Assembly (NCBI RefSeq): GCF_007741475.1 | Contig: NZ_CP036261.1 | Span: forward strand, 6,015,798-6,079,797 | DNA from: Rosistilla ulvae | Lineage (GTDB): Bacteria > Planctomycetota > Planctomycetia > Pirellulales > Pirellulaceae | Length of the DNA: 64,000 nt | Direction: 5' to 3' | Part shown: piece by piece, positions 18,101 through 26,257 of the stretch | Position numbering within the stretch: the stretch's first letter is position 1 | Layout: each line of letters opens with the position of its first letter | Made by a program: the position numbers and the translations under genes | Notes under the pieces: generated by a model | Database searches by the model: none | What the model was told of the DNA's origin: nothing | What the model saw: the letters and a program-made list of their open reading frames with translations, nothing else

Positions 18101-18196
18101 GATGCACCGGCCTGCGATAACTGCGGCAGCATCACCGTTCGCAACGGTAACTGTTACCTGTGCCACAACTGTGGTGCCAGCATGGGCTGCAGCTAA
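15143..18196 (+). CDS. nrdJ: Adenosylcobalamin-dependent ribonucleotide reductase, class II
   Basis: 1017 residues; reduces ribonucleotides to deoxyribonucleotides using a B12-derived radical. Visible catalytic features: Cys199 in QGSACF and Cys418 in DTACNL as the redox pair, the NPCSE motif (N405, C407 radical Cys, E409), ASINL, and the nucleotide-binding APTGTISFLMDCDTTGVEPD. A variable linker of about 100 residues near 890-990 leads to a C-terminal zinc-ribbon CDNCG...CYLCHNCG ending in CS, presumably the tail that re-reduces the active site. GAGGGAG lies upstream of ATG. A strong terminator follows. A structured RNA candidate lies directly upstream. Confidence 0.96.
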   Translation: MAIAPTCPTNATQHGIDHARAKFSSAGRSSVVGLKIDSEFCPTDVDSPFDTSEWVLRSAAIKDETGTALFEQHDCEVPAKWSQLATNVVVSKYFYGDPKKAERETSVRQLIHRVTRTISDWGLADGYFDTAEDGENFYRDLTWLCLHQHGAFNSPVWFNVGLYDQYGVTGAKCNWHYDKTQGRVDQPENPYEFPQGSACFIQKVEDNMEDIMRLATSEAMLFKFGSGTGTDLSSIRSERENLSGGGNPSGPLSFMRVYDQIAAVVKSGGKTRRAAKMQSLKVWHPDILEFIECKWSEERKAHALIQQGYDSNFNGEAYSSVMFQNANLSVRVTDDYMKAVRDGKRWQTQWISEKATGTPPEYDARELLNKMAECAWHCGDPGVQYDTTINTWHTCPNSGRINASNPCSEYMFLDDTACNLASINLMKFRRADGSFDVDRFHAACRVFFIAQEILVDHASYPTADIALNSHNYRPLGLGYSNLGSLVMTSGLPYDSDGARGLCGSLTALMHGSANLTSAEMAGVVGPFEGFANNREPMLNVMGMHRDAVEDINDEGPEYLKDAARNLWDKVIELGNRYGFRNAQATVLAPTGTISFLMDCDTTGVEPDIALVKYKQLAGGGMLKIVNRGVEGALESLGYDTTQAKEIVAYIDEHDTIEGAPHLSDEHLPVFDCAFTPAGGTRSIAWQAHVTMMAAAQPFLSGAISKTVNMPTDSTPQDIADAYFWGWELGLKAIAIYRDGSKQSQPLNTKSGEKTAADAEVKVVEKVVYRPRRERLEDTRHSLTHKFNIAGHEGYINVGLYPDGRPGEVFITMAKEGSTIGGLMDSFGTSTSIALQYGVPIEVLVNKFTHTRFEPMGHTSNPDIRIAKSIVDYIFRWMGITFLAGYREATVPGAAEKSDSGASIETKSPTSEAASKESGNGEEMKLGGNGPTTETHDTAAKFTVGNLPTVNIDALERAGVSMQISADGTGENGKPGSRSDQFARFQSDAPACDNCGSITVRNGNCYLCHNCGASMGCS

Positions 18197-18275
18197 CGCT
18201 TCGGCGGCTCCCTGCCTGAAAGAAGAAACACCCTGCGTGGGCTTCGCCGCTCACGCAAGGTGCTGATAATGAAAC

Positions 18276-18302
18276 GGCCACCCTCGCGGTGGCCTTTTTT
18301 TT
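18276..18302 (+). terminator. Rho-independent terminator of nrdJ
   Basis: GGCCACC-CTCGC-GGTGGCC stem-loop (18276-18294) followed by eight T. It separates nrdJ from folA. Confidence 0.93.
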
Positions 18303-18338
18303 GACCACCGCTTGCCCCTTTTGCTCGAGACCGATCGC

Positions 18339-18818
18339 GTGTCATTGACTGCTGTTGTTGCTGCCACTCCCACCGGGACGATCGGTCTGGATAACGATAT
18401 GCCGTGGCAACTGAGTCACGATCTGCGGCGTTTCAAGCGTTTGACGATGGGCAGCATTCTGATCATGGGGCGGAAGACGTTTGATTCGATCGGACGCCCG
18501 CTGCCCGGGCGAACGACGTTTGTCTTGACCCGCGACCAGTCGTGGTCGCATCCCGGCGTCGAAGCTTTCACCGATCCCGACGCGATGCTTGCGGCGGCTG
18601 GCGATCGCTCGGCCTACGTTGTCGGCGGTGCTCAAATCTACACGGCGATGATGCCGGCCTGCGACCATCTGTACCTGACGCGCGTCTGGAGCCAGGTCGT
18701 CGGAGACACGAATATCGAGATCGATCTTCACGATTGGCGATGCCGTTTTGTGGAACGCATCCCCGCCGGTTCGCGCGACAGCATTCCCAGCGAATTCAGC
18801 GTCTGGGACCGAGCCTAA
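18339..18818 (+). CDS. folA: Dihydrofolate reductase
   Basis: 159 residues, standard length. It catalyses NADPH reduction of dihydrofolate to tetrahydrofolate. Motifs: ATPTGTIGLDNDMPWQLSHDLRRFK (Met20-loop region with conserved Asp-Met-Pro-Trp and acidic active-site partner), MGRKTFDSIGRPLPGRTTFVLTR and YVVGGAQIYTAMMPACDHLYLTRV. The GTG at 18339 is preferred because it aligns with the short family N-terminus (VSLTAVVAA); TTG at 18312 is an alternative. Sits just after the nrdJ terminator, so the two dNTP-supply genes are adjacent but separately terminated. Confidence 0.94.
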   Translation: MSLTAVVAATPTGTIGLDNDMPWQLSHDLRRFKRLTMGSILIMGRKTFDSIGRPLPGRTTFVLTRDQSWSHPGVEAFTDPDAMLAAAGDRSAYVVGGAQIYTAMMPACDHLYLTRVWSQVVGDTNIEIDLHDWRCRFVERIPAGSRDSIPSEFSVWDRA

Positions 18819-19213
18819 TTCGAAGGCCGACAGGGCCTCGCCATTGAGATCGGCATCCGCAACGCTGCTTGCTTTCATTGCCTTGGTGCACCCATTCTAG
18901 GCACGATACGTGGGCCCCGGCGATCGACCGATGGCCACGGCCAGTAGACTCTGCGCGCCTCTTCCGCGCCGTATCCGACTTGCGATCGATTTGTAAGACA
19001 AGGTGTTGATCCATCGAATTGCAAGTCGATGCGAACCGATCGAGGCACCGGAGCGGGGCGGGTTCGCATCGGCGGCCACTTCACAGCCCCGTGCGAAGCG
19101 GAAAATTCATTTCTTAACCTCCATGAATTGCGTGATTGGTACACTTCGTGCTCCTAAGGTGTGCTTAACTATTTTCACTTCATTCGCGCTTGAACACGGC
19201 GGGCTTTTTCAAA
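18819..19213. other. Intergenic region before a conserved unknown gene
   Basis: 395 bp, no credible ORF. It holds an 11-bp perfect inverted repeat, CGATGCGAACC (19027-19037) and GGTTCGCATCG (19061-19071), and an AT-rich stretch near 19160-19190 where a promoter for the next gene is likely. Confidence 0.5.
19027..19071. repeat. 11-bp inverted repeat, possible operator
   Basis: CGATGCGAACC and GGTTCGCATCG separated by 23 bases, about 140 bp before the next start codon. It could form a hairpin or bind a dimeric regulator; no T-run follows. Confidence 0.4.
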
Positions 19214-20638
19214 ATGCATTTGTCACCACGAATTCCCACATCCGAACCAATCGACACGCACCAAAAGGCGCTGCAGGTTAATCTCGATCCACGACGCTAC
19301 GGCACGTTTGCAGAGATCGGTGCCGGCCAAGAAGTGGTACGGTGGTTCTTTCGTGTCGGAGGCGGTGCGGGGACGATCGCCAAGAGCATGTCGGCTTATG
19401 ACATGAAAGTCAGCGACGCGATTTACGGTCGAGCCAGCCGATACGTCTGCCGCGAGCGTTTGCAGGCGATGCTCGATTACGAACACAAACTGAACCTCGA
19501 CCGCTTGAAGGATGTTCGCGGCGACACGACTGCATTTTTTGCATTCGCCGACACCGTTTCGGCGCGAAACTTCCAAGGGACCAACGACTGCCACGGTTGG
19601 ATCGGAGTCAAATTCCAGGCGCATCCGCGCGATGACGACAGCCAGATCATCATCCACGTGCGGATGTTGGACAACGAAGCGGCGCTGCAACAAGAAGCGT
19701 TGGGCATCGTCGGCGTGAATCTTGTTCACGGCGCGTTCGCTCTCAATCATGAACCCGAACTTTTAGTCGATTCGCTGCTGGACGGACTTTCGACGTCGCG
19801 GATCGAGATCGACATGATCGAGTTTTCGGGGATCGCGTTTCGCCACGTCGACAATCGGTTGATGAGTCTGAAACTGGTCGAACTGGGACTCACCGGCGCC
19901 GCCATGTTCGCCGCCAACGGCGACGTTTTGCAGCCATCGGAATTCTTTCACCGCAAACCGATCCTGGTCGAACGCGGCAGCTTCCGTCCCGTCTGCAATG
20001 TCAACTTGGACATGCTGCACTGCGCCCACGAAAAGTTCACGCAACTGCCAAGCGTCCAAGGAAAAGAAGTTGCCCAGGTGATGGAGATCACGATGCGGAA
20101 CTTAAAAGCCGAAGGGGAGATCGATCTCCGCGACTTCCTGGCTCGCGCCGACGTGATGTCCGCCTGCGGCATGACCGTGCTGATCTCCGACTACTTTCAG
20201 TACTATCGCCTGGCGTCGTACCTGTCGCGATACACCAAAGAGAGCATCGCGATCACGATGGGAGCGGCCAGCCTGTTGGATCTATTCGACGAGAAATATT
20301 ACGCCGGACTGGAAGGCGGAATCCTCGAATCGTTTGGCCGATTGTTCAAGAACGATCTGAAAATCTATTGCTATCCGCTGCGCGACCAGACGACGGGCGA
20401 GATGACGACGTGTGAGAATCTGGAGATCAAACCCGAACTGCAGAAACTGTACGGCTACCTGAAAGACCGCGGCGGGATCAACGACTTGGACAACTTCAAT
20501 TCCGACTGCCTGAACATCTTCTCGCGCGACGTGCTGTGCAAGATCAAGCAGGGAGACATGAGTTGGGAATCGATGGTTCCCCCACCCGTCGCCGACGTCA
20601 TCAAATCTCGCAGTTATTTCGAATACCAGGCGACATGA
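19214..20638 (+). CDS. Conserved protein of unknown function (474 aa)
   Basis: 474 residues, soluble, no signal peptide or membrane helix. It is well formed and GC-typical, with distinctive segments such as NLDPRRYGTFAEIGAGQEVVRW near the N-terminus, MSAYDMKVSDAIYG, RYVCRERLQAML and a C-terminal acidic region. I recognise it as a broadly conserved family but cannot name a reaction; it may have misleading database names. ATG at 19214 is chosen over TTG at 19190. The K+ channel gene starts 40 bp after its stop, so the two may form an operon. Confidence 0.7.
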   Translation: MHLSPRIPTSEPIDTHQKALQVNLDPRRYGTFAEIGAGQEVVRWFFRVGGGAGTIAKSMSAYDMKVSDAIYGRASRYVCRERLQAMLDYEHKLNLDRLKDVRGDTTAFFAFADTVSARNFQGTNDCHGWIGVKFQAHPRDDDSQIIIHVRMLDNEAALQQEALGIVGVNLVHGAFALNHEPELLVDSLLDGLSTSRIEIDMIEFSGIAFRHVDNRLMSLKLVELGLTGAAMFAANGDVLQPSEFFHRKPILVERGSFRPVCNVNLDMLHCAHEKFTQLPSVQGKEVAQVMEITMRNLKAEGEIDLRDFLARADVMSACGMTVLISDYFQYYRLASYLSRYTKESIAITMGAASLLDLFDEKYYAGLEGGILESFGRLFKNDLKIYCYPLRDQTTGEMTTCENLEIKPELQKLYGYLKDRGGINDLDNFNSDCLNIFSRDVLCKIKQGDMSWESMVPPPVADVIKSRSYFEYQAT

Positions 20639-20678
20639 GCAGTCGTCGACCGAAGCTTCGCCCGCGGAAACGCTGGCT

Positions 20679-21746
20679 ATGAGCGACAGCACTTCGATGC
20701 GGAAGATGCTGGTCGGGTTGACGTTCCTGTCGATCACTTGCGTCGCGGCGGTACTTGGTTTCATCGCGGCGGGATGGTCGGTCGTCGATTCGATCTACAT
20801 GGTCGTGATCACAATTTTTGGTGTTGGATACGGCGAAGTCCACCCGATCGACAGCACCGGGATGAAAGTCTTTACGGCTTTCATCATCATCGCCGGTTGT
20901 TCGTCGGGGATCTATGTCGTCGGCGGATTTGTACAAATGGTTGCCGAGGGCGAATTCTATCGAGCGTTGGGAGCAAGGCGGATGAGCAAAGGGATCGAAC
21001 AAACATCCAACCATGTGATCATCTGCGGCTTTGGGCGAGTCGGACGCAATTTGGCCGAGGAGCTCAGATCGCTCGACCAACCGTTCGTCTGCATCGATGA
21101 AAAGCCCGACCGTATCGTGCAAGCCGAGGAGTTGGGCTATCTCGTAGTGACCGGCAACGCAGGCGAAGAGGAGACGTTGATCAAGGCTGGCATCCATCGT
21201 GCCGCGTACCTGGCCACGGTCTTGCCCGAGGATGCCGCCAATGTCTTCATCACGCTGACGGCTCGAGAGCTGACGCAAGAATTGCAGATCATTGCCCGTG
21301 GCGAATCAGAATCGACTCAGCGGAAGCTTGTCCGCAGCGGGGCCAACCATGTGGTGATGCCCGAAGCGATTGGCGCCGCACGGATAGCTAACATGATCTC
21401 ATGCCCGACCGCCGATTCACTGATCTCCGACGCGAGCCAAAGGAATCGCTTGAACAACGACCTGAAGGCGCTAGGGCTTGCGATTCGCGAGGTCCGCGTC
21501 GAGGGGGCTTCGGCGGTCGCCGGTGGCAAGATCGCTGATCTGAATCTTCACGATGGGATGACCCTGATCGTGGCGATCCTATCAACCGATGGTCGGATCC
21601 GCCGCAACCCCGATACGAACGAACCGATACTCCCGGGCGACATCCTGTATGTCATGTCGAGCCAAGAGAAGACGCTGGCCGTGATTCGTCAAGTCCAGGC
21701 GCAACGCGCCGAACTCACCTATCGTGGCTCGCGCGTTCAATCCTAA
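20679..21746 (+). CDS. Two-TM potassium channel with RCK domain
   Basis: 355 residues. TM1 at about 9-31, a pore loop with filter GVGYGE (residues 48-53, close to the K+ signature GYG), TM2 at about 64-85, then a TrkA-N/RCK nucleotide-binding Rossmann domain (IICGFGRVGRNLAEEL, about 112-230) and a TrkA-C domain (about 260-345). Overall design is like MthK: a ligand-gated K+ channel of the inner membrane. It follows the conserved unknown gene by 40 bp. Confidence 0.9.
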   Translation: MSDSTSMRKMLVGLTFLSITCVAAVLGFIAAGWSVVDSIYMVVITIFGVGYGEVHPIDSTGMKVFTAFIIIAGCSSGIYVVGGFVQMVAEGEFYRALGARRMSKGIEQTSNHVIICGFGRVGRNLAEELRSLDQPFVCIDEKPDRIVQAEELGYLVVTGNAGEEETLIKAGIHRAAYLATVLPEDAANVFITLTARELTQELQIIARGESESTQRKLVRSGANHVVMPEAIGAARIANMISCPTADSLISDASQRNRLNNDLKALGLAIREVRVEGASAVAGGKIADLNLHDGMTLIVAILSTDGRIRRNPDTNEPILPGDILYVMSSQEKTLAVIRQVQAQRAELTYRGSRVQS

Positions 21747-21798
21747 GCTGCTGGCCAAGCTACGTTAGCGGCGAGCCGCGCGGGTGTCGACCCAACGT

Positions 21799-22575
21799 TC
21801 AAGGCTTAACAGCTCGGGTGGCAATGAAGGTATCGAGGAAGCTCGATAGCGGGTCGTCGTCGCTTTCACCAAAACGATCTTCGTAAAAGCCCGTTAACAT
21901 GAATCCGGCATTCAACTGACCACCAATCTGATCCTCAAGGGTATGCCCAAATTCGAGCGGATTCCCTAGCTCGATCTCCTTGCGGATGTGCGGTTCATTG
22001 CGATGGTCCAGATCGGAATACGGAAGCGAATACCGGACCTCCAAATTGCCATTCAATTTGCGTTCATCATCGAAGATGTACCTTACGGCATTGGTGAATC
22101 CAGCCAGCAACACTCCACCGGGCCGCAACACGCGAAAGCACTCCCGCCACACGGGCAGCACATTTGGAATGAAGCCGTTCGAACAGGGATGAAAGATCAA
22201 GTCGAACGATTCATCGGAGAAGCGAGAGAGGTCAGCCATATCGCCTTCTTCGAAGCTCATATCGAGGTCATCACGCTGGGCAACAAAACGATCTTGATCG
22301 AGTTGCCGCGGTGAATTATCGAACACCGTTACCCGGGCCCCCGCCGCCGCGAGCACCGGAGCCTGCCGACCGCCGGCCGAAGCAAGGCACAGCGTCTGCG
22401 TGCCATGAAGCGGCGGGAACCACGCCATCGGAACAGGCTTTGTCGGCGTCAAAACGATGCGAATCTCACCGGCACGCGCGGCGTCGATGACTTCCGAACC
22501 GGCTGGCTGCGTCCAACGATCCGCCTGTTCGACTTTCCGGTTCCACGCATCTCGGTTGTACGATCGAACGTCCAT
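21799..22575 (-). CDS. Class I SAM-dependent methyltransferase
   Basis: 258 residues. Rossmann-type methyltransferase: motif I region TLCLASAGGRQAPVLAAAGARVTVFDNS, acidic post-I residues, EEGDMADL and SFDLIFHPCSNGFIPN, then WRECFRVLRPGGVLLAGF. The SAM-binding glycine motif is LASAGGRQ rather than DxGxGxG. Substrate not predictable. ATG at 22575 is used; the first in-frame codon at 22587 is TTG. A terminator lies between it and rplQ, so it has its own promoter. Confidence 0.85.
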   Translation of the reverse strand: MDVRSYNRDAWNRKVEQADRWTQPAGSEVIDAARAGEIRIVLTPTKPVPMAWFPPLHGTQTLCLASAGGRQAPVLAAAGARVTVFDNSPRQLDQDRFVAQRDDLDMSFEEGDMADLSRFSDESFDLIFHPCSNGFIPNVLPVWRECFRVLRPGGVLLAGFTNAVRYIFDDERKLNGNLEVRYSLPYSDLDHRNEPHIRKEIELGNPLEFGHTLEDQIGGQLNAGFMLTGFYEDRFGESDDDPLSSFLDTFIATRAVKP

Positions 22576-22632
22576 CCTGTTCTCCAATGTTCACAATCCC
22601 GATCAATGATCTCTTTCCGCTTCAATCGGCGC

Positions 22633-22668
22633 ACAAAAAAAGAACAGGCCGCAACAGCCTGTTCTTTT
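22633..22668 (-). terminator. Rho-independent terminator after rplQ
   Basis: Read leftward: AAAAGAACAGGC stem, loop TGTTGCG, GCCTGTTCTTTT, ending in a seven-T run. It closes the rpsM-rpsK-rpoA-rplQ cluster. Confidence 0.88.
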
Positions 22669-22733
22669 CGTTGTTTTACTTTCCCCAACGCAGACCTTTC
22701 GATCCGCGTGATGGGGAAGAGACTCGCGATCGT

Positions 22734-23357
22734 TTACTCTTTCGCTGCGGTCTCTTCTTCGGTTGCGACTTCATCGTCAGCTGCCGAATCGCTGTCGTCG
22801 TCGAACGATGGTCGTTCTGCCTTCAGGCTCACGCGGTCGTTAACGCCAACAAATTCGAGGATCGCTCGGGTACCGGCATCGCCTAGACGCGGAGTCGCCA
22901 AACGCATGATACGAGTGTATCCGCCTGGACGATCGCGGAAGCGGTCTGCCATTTCGTCGAATACGATCCGCATCGCTTGCTTGTCGCCGAGCAATTGCAA
23001 AACACGACGTCGAGCGGCAATGGCTGGAGCACGAGCGTCGCTCCACTTCCGCCAGTTTTCGCTCTTACGCCAAGTCTTCCAAGCTTCGGATCCGCGTTCG
23101 GCGTCGGTCGCGTACTTCTGCGACTCTTCCTCAGCTGCCAACGATCGTTTAGCGATCGTGATGCAGCGTTCCACTAGCGGGCGAATTTCCTTGGCCTTTT
23201 CCAAAGTAGTGACAACGCGGCCTTTAACCTTTGGCGCGTTATCATCAAACTCTGCATCTCGTTCGGTGAGGAACAAGCTGCTAGCCAGGTTCTTGTACAT
23301 TGCCTTGCGGTGGCTCGGACTGCGGCCGAGAACACGCCCTTTTCGTCGATGTCGCAT
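22734..23357 (-). CDS. rplQ: Large subunit ribosomal protein L17, extended
   Basis: 207 residues against about 120-130 in most bacteria. Core is clear: MRHRRKGRVLGRSPSHRKAM at the N-terminus and RPGGYTRIMRL with AILEFVGV at the C-terminus. The extra length comes from a short insertion after SSLFLTERD, a longer charged/Trp-rich insertion at about 75-113 (SEAWKTWRKSENWRKW), and an acidic tail. Last gene of the alpha-operon remnant, 93 bp after rpoA, followed by a terminator. Confidence 0.95.
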   Translation of the reverse strand: MRHRRKGRVLGRSPSHRKAMYKNLASSLFLTERDAEFDDNAPKVKGRVVTTLEKAKEIRPLVERCITIAKRSLAAEEESQKYATDAERGSEAWKTWRKSENWRKWSDARAPAIAARRRVLQLLGDKQAMRIVFDEMADRFRDRPGGYTRIMRLATPRLGDAGTRAILEFVGVNDRVSLKAERPSFDDDSDSAADDEVATEEETAAKE

Positions 23358-23450
23358 GATTGAACTGCTTGGATGAGACAGGCGCTAGGCCCGTCGATAA
23401 ACAAAATGTGTTAGTGCTGGATTACAACGCGATGCTGATATCAGCAACGA

Positions 23451-24440
23451 TTACATCAACCCGCCAGTTGGAACCCGCATCCCCAGATGCAATCCCAACG
23501 CATTGAGCTTGTCGCGAACTTCGTTCAATGTAGTATCGCCAAAGTTGCGGACTTCGATCAGTTGATCTTCGGTGCGAACGACCAAATCGCGAACTGTGCG
23601 GATCTGTTCGGATTCCAAGCAGTTGCCTGCACGGACCGAAAGACGCAGGTCGCTGATCGGCATGTTCAGCTTGGCTTCCAATTGAGCTTCGGCCGAATTC
23701 GCTCCGCCGCGAGCGACGGTGTGGATTCCTGGTCCCAATTCGGTGTATTGAACGAATGGGTTAAGGTGCTTTCGCATGATCTTGGCCGATTCGGTCAGCG
23801 CCAATTCGGGGCCAACGGTTCCGTCGGTCCAGATTTCCATGATCAAACGATCGTAGTTGGTCTTTTGACCAACGCGAGTCTCTTCGACTTCGTAACGAAC
23901 GCGAGTCACGGGGCTGAAAACGGCGTCGATCGGAATGATGCCGATCTCGTGTTCGCCGGTGCTGTGTTCGGTCGACGGTACATAGCCGCGGCCGTTCTCA
24001 ACAACCATTTCCATCATGAATGGCACGTCTTCGGTCAAGGTGGCCAAGACGTGGTTGTTGTTGATGATTTCGACATCTTGGTCGGTTTGCACATCGTTTC
24101 CGGTGACATCGCCAGCGGTGTTGCGCTGTACGGTGATCACGCGAGTCGATTCGCTGTGGTTGCGAACGATCAAGCTCTTCACGTTCAGAACGATCTCGGT
24201 GACGTCTTCCATCACGCCGGCGATCGAGCTGAACTCGTGCTGTGCCCCATGCACTTTGATCTGAGTGACGGCGCTACCTTCGAGGCTCGACAGCAGCACG
24301 CGACGCAGGCTGTTGCCAACGCTGTTGCCAAATCCACGCTCGAACGGTTCGGCCACAAATTTGCCGTAGGTGGGAGACAATGTTTCACGATCGACTTCGA
24401 CCGTGCTGGGCAATTCCATTCCACGCCAACGAATGTGCAT
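23451..24440 (-). CDS. rpoA: RNA polymerase alpha subunit
   Basis: 329 residues, normal length. N-terminal assembly domain with [26 protein letters not shown] and a C-terminal alpha-CTD with helix-hairpin-helix repeats ([42 protein letters not shown]). Sits between rpsK and rplQ as in most bacteria, but rpsD, usually directly upstream, is absent here. Confidence 0.98.
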   Translation of the reverse strand: MHIRWRGMELPSTVEVDRETLSPTYGKFVAEPFERGFGNSVGNSLRRVLLSSLEGSAVTQIKVHGAQHEFSSIAGVMEDVTEIVLNVKSLIVRNHSESTRVITVQRNTAGDVTGNDVQTDQDVEIINNNHVLATLTEDVPFMMEMVVENGRGYVPSTEHSTGEHEIGIIPIDAVFSPVTRVRYEVEETRVGQKTNYDRLIMEIWTDGTVGPELALTESAKIMRKHLNPFVQYTELGPGIHTVARGGANSAEAQLEAKLNMPISDLRLSVRAGNCLESEQIRTVRDLVVRTEDQLIEVRNFGDTTLNEVRDKLNALGLHLGMRVPTGGLM

Positions 24441-24540
24441 GGCTGATGTTCCTTGTTACGGAAAACTAATTTTAGTGGGAGGCTTCACTGGGCCATCGGC
24501 TCAGTGCTAGCAATACGGTGACCTAGCGAACCAGCAGATG

Positions 24541-24924
24541 CTAGACGCGTCGCTTCTTGCGAGGTCGGCAACCGTTGTGTGGAATCGGTGTCACGTCTTC
24601 GATCAACTTGACCTTCAAACCAGCCGATTGCAGCGAAGTGATCGCGTTTTCACGGCCACTGCCCGGGCCTTTGACGCGGACTTCGACTTCGCGAACGCCA
24701 AACTTCTGTGCCTTCTCAGCACATTGTTGAGCTGCCATTTGACCGGCGAAAGGAGTGCTCTTGCGACTGCCCTTGAAGCCACACGTGCCAGCGCTGGCCC
24801 AGCACAAGGTTTCACCCTTAGGATCTGTGATCGTGACCGTCGTGTTGTTGAAGGTCGCGTGGATGTGGGCAACGCCCGAAACCACGTTGCGTCGTTGCTT
24901 TTTCTTGGTTTTAACTTTTGACAC
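24541..24924 (-). CDS. rpsK: Small subunit ribosomal protein S11
   Basis: 127 residues, standard. Features: [47 protein letters not shown], and the C-terminal [14 protein letters not shown] typical of S11. It lies 189 bp after rpsM, an unusually wide gap filled by a hairpin repeat. Confidence 0.98.
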   Translation of the reverse strand: MSKVKTKKKQRRNVVSGVAHIHATFNNTTVTITDPKGETLCWASAGTCGFKGSRKSTPFAGQMAAQQCAEKAQKFGVREVEVRVKGPGSGRENAITSLQSAGLKVKLIEDVTPIPHNGCRPRKKRRV

Positions 24925-25037
24925 GTTTTTTAATCTTCTCAGTCTGGTTTGCTGGGCTTCCCTGGCACTTTATTGCACTAGCGAAGGGCATACCCCATGT
25001 GGTGAAAAGGACAACTTGGAATTCGGAGCGTTTTGGC

Positions 25038-25107
25038 GGGAGCAGGCGTGTTGCCTGCTCAACACAGGCCAGGGCGGGAGCAAAGCCCCCACCACTGCGG
25101 ATCGCAG
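25038..25107. repeat. Hairpin-rich repeat between rpsM and rpsK
   Basis: GAGCAGGC-GTGTT-GCCTGCTC (25040-25060) followed by GGCGGGAGCAAAGCCCCC. The composition matches dispersed Pirellulales intergenic repeats. Being inside a ribosomal protein transcript, it could attenuate or process the mRNA. Confidence 0.6.
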
Positions 25108-25113
25108 AGCGGA

Positions 25114-25497
25114 TTACCGCAAGTCCTTAACGCCCTTCTTACCGGCAACAGTCTTCTTGGGACCCTTGCGTGTTCGTGCGTTGGTCTTGGTGCGTTGACC
25201 GCGAACGGGCAACCCCAAGCGGTGCCGAATACCGCGATAGGACTTCACTTCACGCAATCGGCTGATATTCGAACTCAGCTGACGCCGCAAAGGACCTTCG
25301 ACGGTGTATTCGCTTTCCAAGAAAGCGGCCAATTTACTGACTTCTTCTTCGGTCAACTCGAACGCTTTGCGCTTCGGATCGATCTGCAGACGCTCACATG
25401 CTTCACGTGCGGTATGCAATCCGACGCCATAAAGGTATGTCAACGAATATAGAGTTTGTTTGTCGTTAGGGACATCAACGCCCAAAATACGGGGCAT
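25114..25497 (-). CDS. rpsM: Small subunit ribosomal protein S13
   Basis: 127 residues. MPRILGVDVPNDKQTLYSLTYLYGVG N-terminus, helix–turn region and SYRGIRHRLGLPVRGQRTKTNARTRKG C-terminus are diagnostic of S13. A CAGGAGAA ribosome site precedes the ATG. First gene of the local cluster; neither rpmJ nor infA is recognisable upstream, where the repeat block starts. Confidence 0.98.
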   Translation of the reverse strand: MPRILGVDVPNDKQTLYSLTYLYGVGLHTAREACERLQIDPKRKAFELTEEEVSKLAAFLESEYTVEGPLRRQLSSNISRLREVKSYRGIRHRLGLPVRGQRTKTNARTRKGPKKTVAGKKGVKDLR

Positions 25498-26257
25498 AAC
25501 GGCATTCTCCTGTCACAATCGCCGTGCTATCAATGCAGACGTTCGCCCACAGCGAACCATCGAGCTGGCTAAGAACCACGAAATATAGCGTCTGGCCCCC
25601 AAATTGCTCAATGGGTTAAACGCTCGATTTTCCACAAAGAATTATATATCGACCGGTAGAAACCGCGAGACAGCGAAAAATCAGAGCAATTATTAAGAAA
25701 GCACCGGCAACGGCCAGCGCATTAGAACTTTTTGGGGTGTCGCTAGCGTACCACAATTTCCCCAACGATGAAACGCAACCTAGCCACAGGACCAGGACGC
25801 CGGGCTGGGTTTGGAAAATTGCCGACCCTTCAGCCCAGCCGCGAGGAATTGGTGCCTGGCAACCCCAGGCCGTTGGCCTGGACTTTGCAGATGGTTGAGC
25901 CTTTGCTCCTGGTGCGAATGGACGCAGGGACACGATACGGACACGGGGGACGGGCACGTTCCAACAAAACGGCGCCAGGCACATTCCCGGAAGACCAAAC
26001 GCGGACCGAAGGTCCAGCAATTTGCATAGCCCAGTCCGCAGGGCTGGGTATCAGCCGACCTCATCACCACGTTTCCTTCGGGGCAAGGGGCAACGCCCCG
26101 GCAAGGGTAGGGCAATTCGCGGGGCCTTCAGCCCAGCCGTCTCAACATTTTTGATGCCGAAAACCCAGGCCGATGGCCTGGGCTAGGCAAATGGTCGTGC
26201 CTTCGGCCCTGACTCGGACGGAACTGGGACTGGCAGATTCCAACAGCGGGCTGTCGT
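25498..26257. repeat. Non-coding block of dispersed palindromic repeats
   Basis: 760 bp without a credible gene; apparent ORFs in several frames follow the repeats. Related units occur near 25823-25930 and 26125-26230 on the plus strand and near 25995-26060 in inverted orientation. Each has a CCCAGGCC-x-GGCCTGGG palindrome, then GCAAATGGT or a close variant, then CCTTCGGCCC. The upper end also holds the leftward rpsM promoter. Confidence 0.75.

Noticed and set aside
25616-26115. Several ORFs of about 110-130 residues in the spacer after rpsM
   Set aside because: They overlap in several frames on both strands and follow palindromic repeats; no domain or ribosome site.
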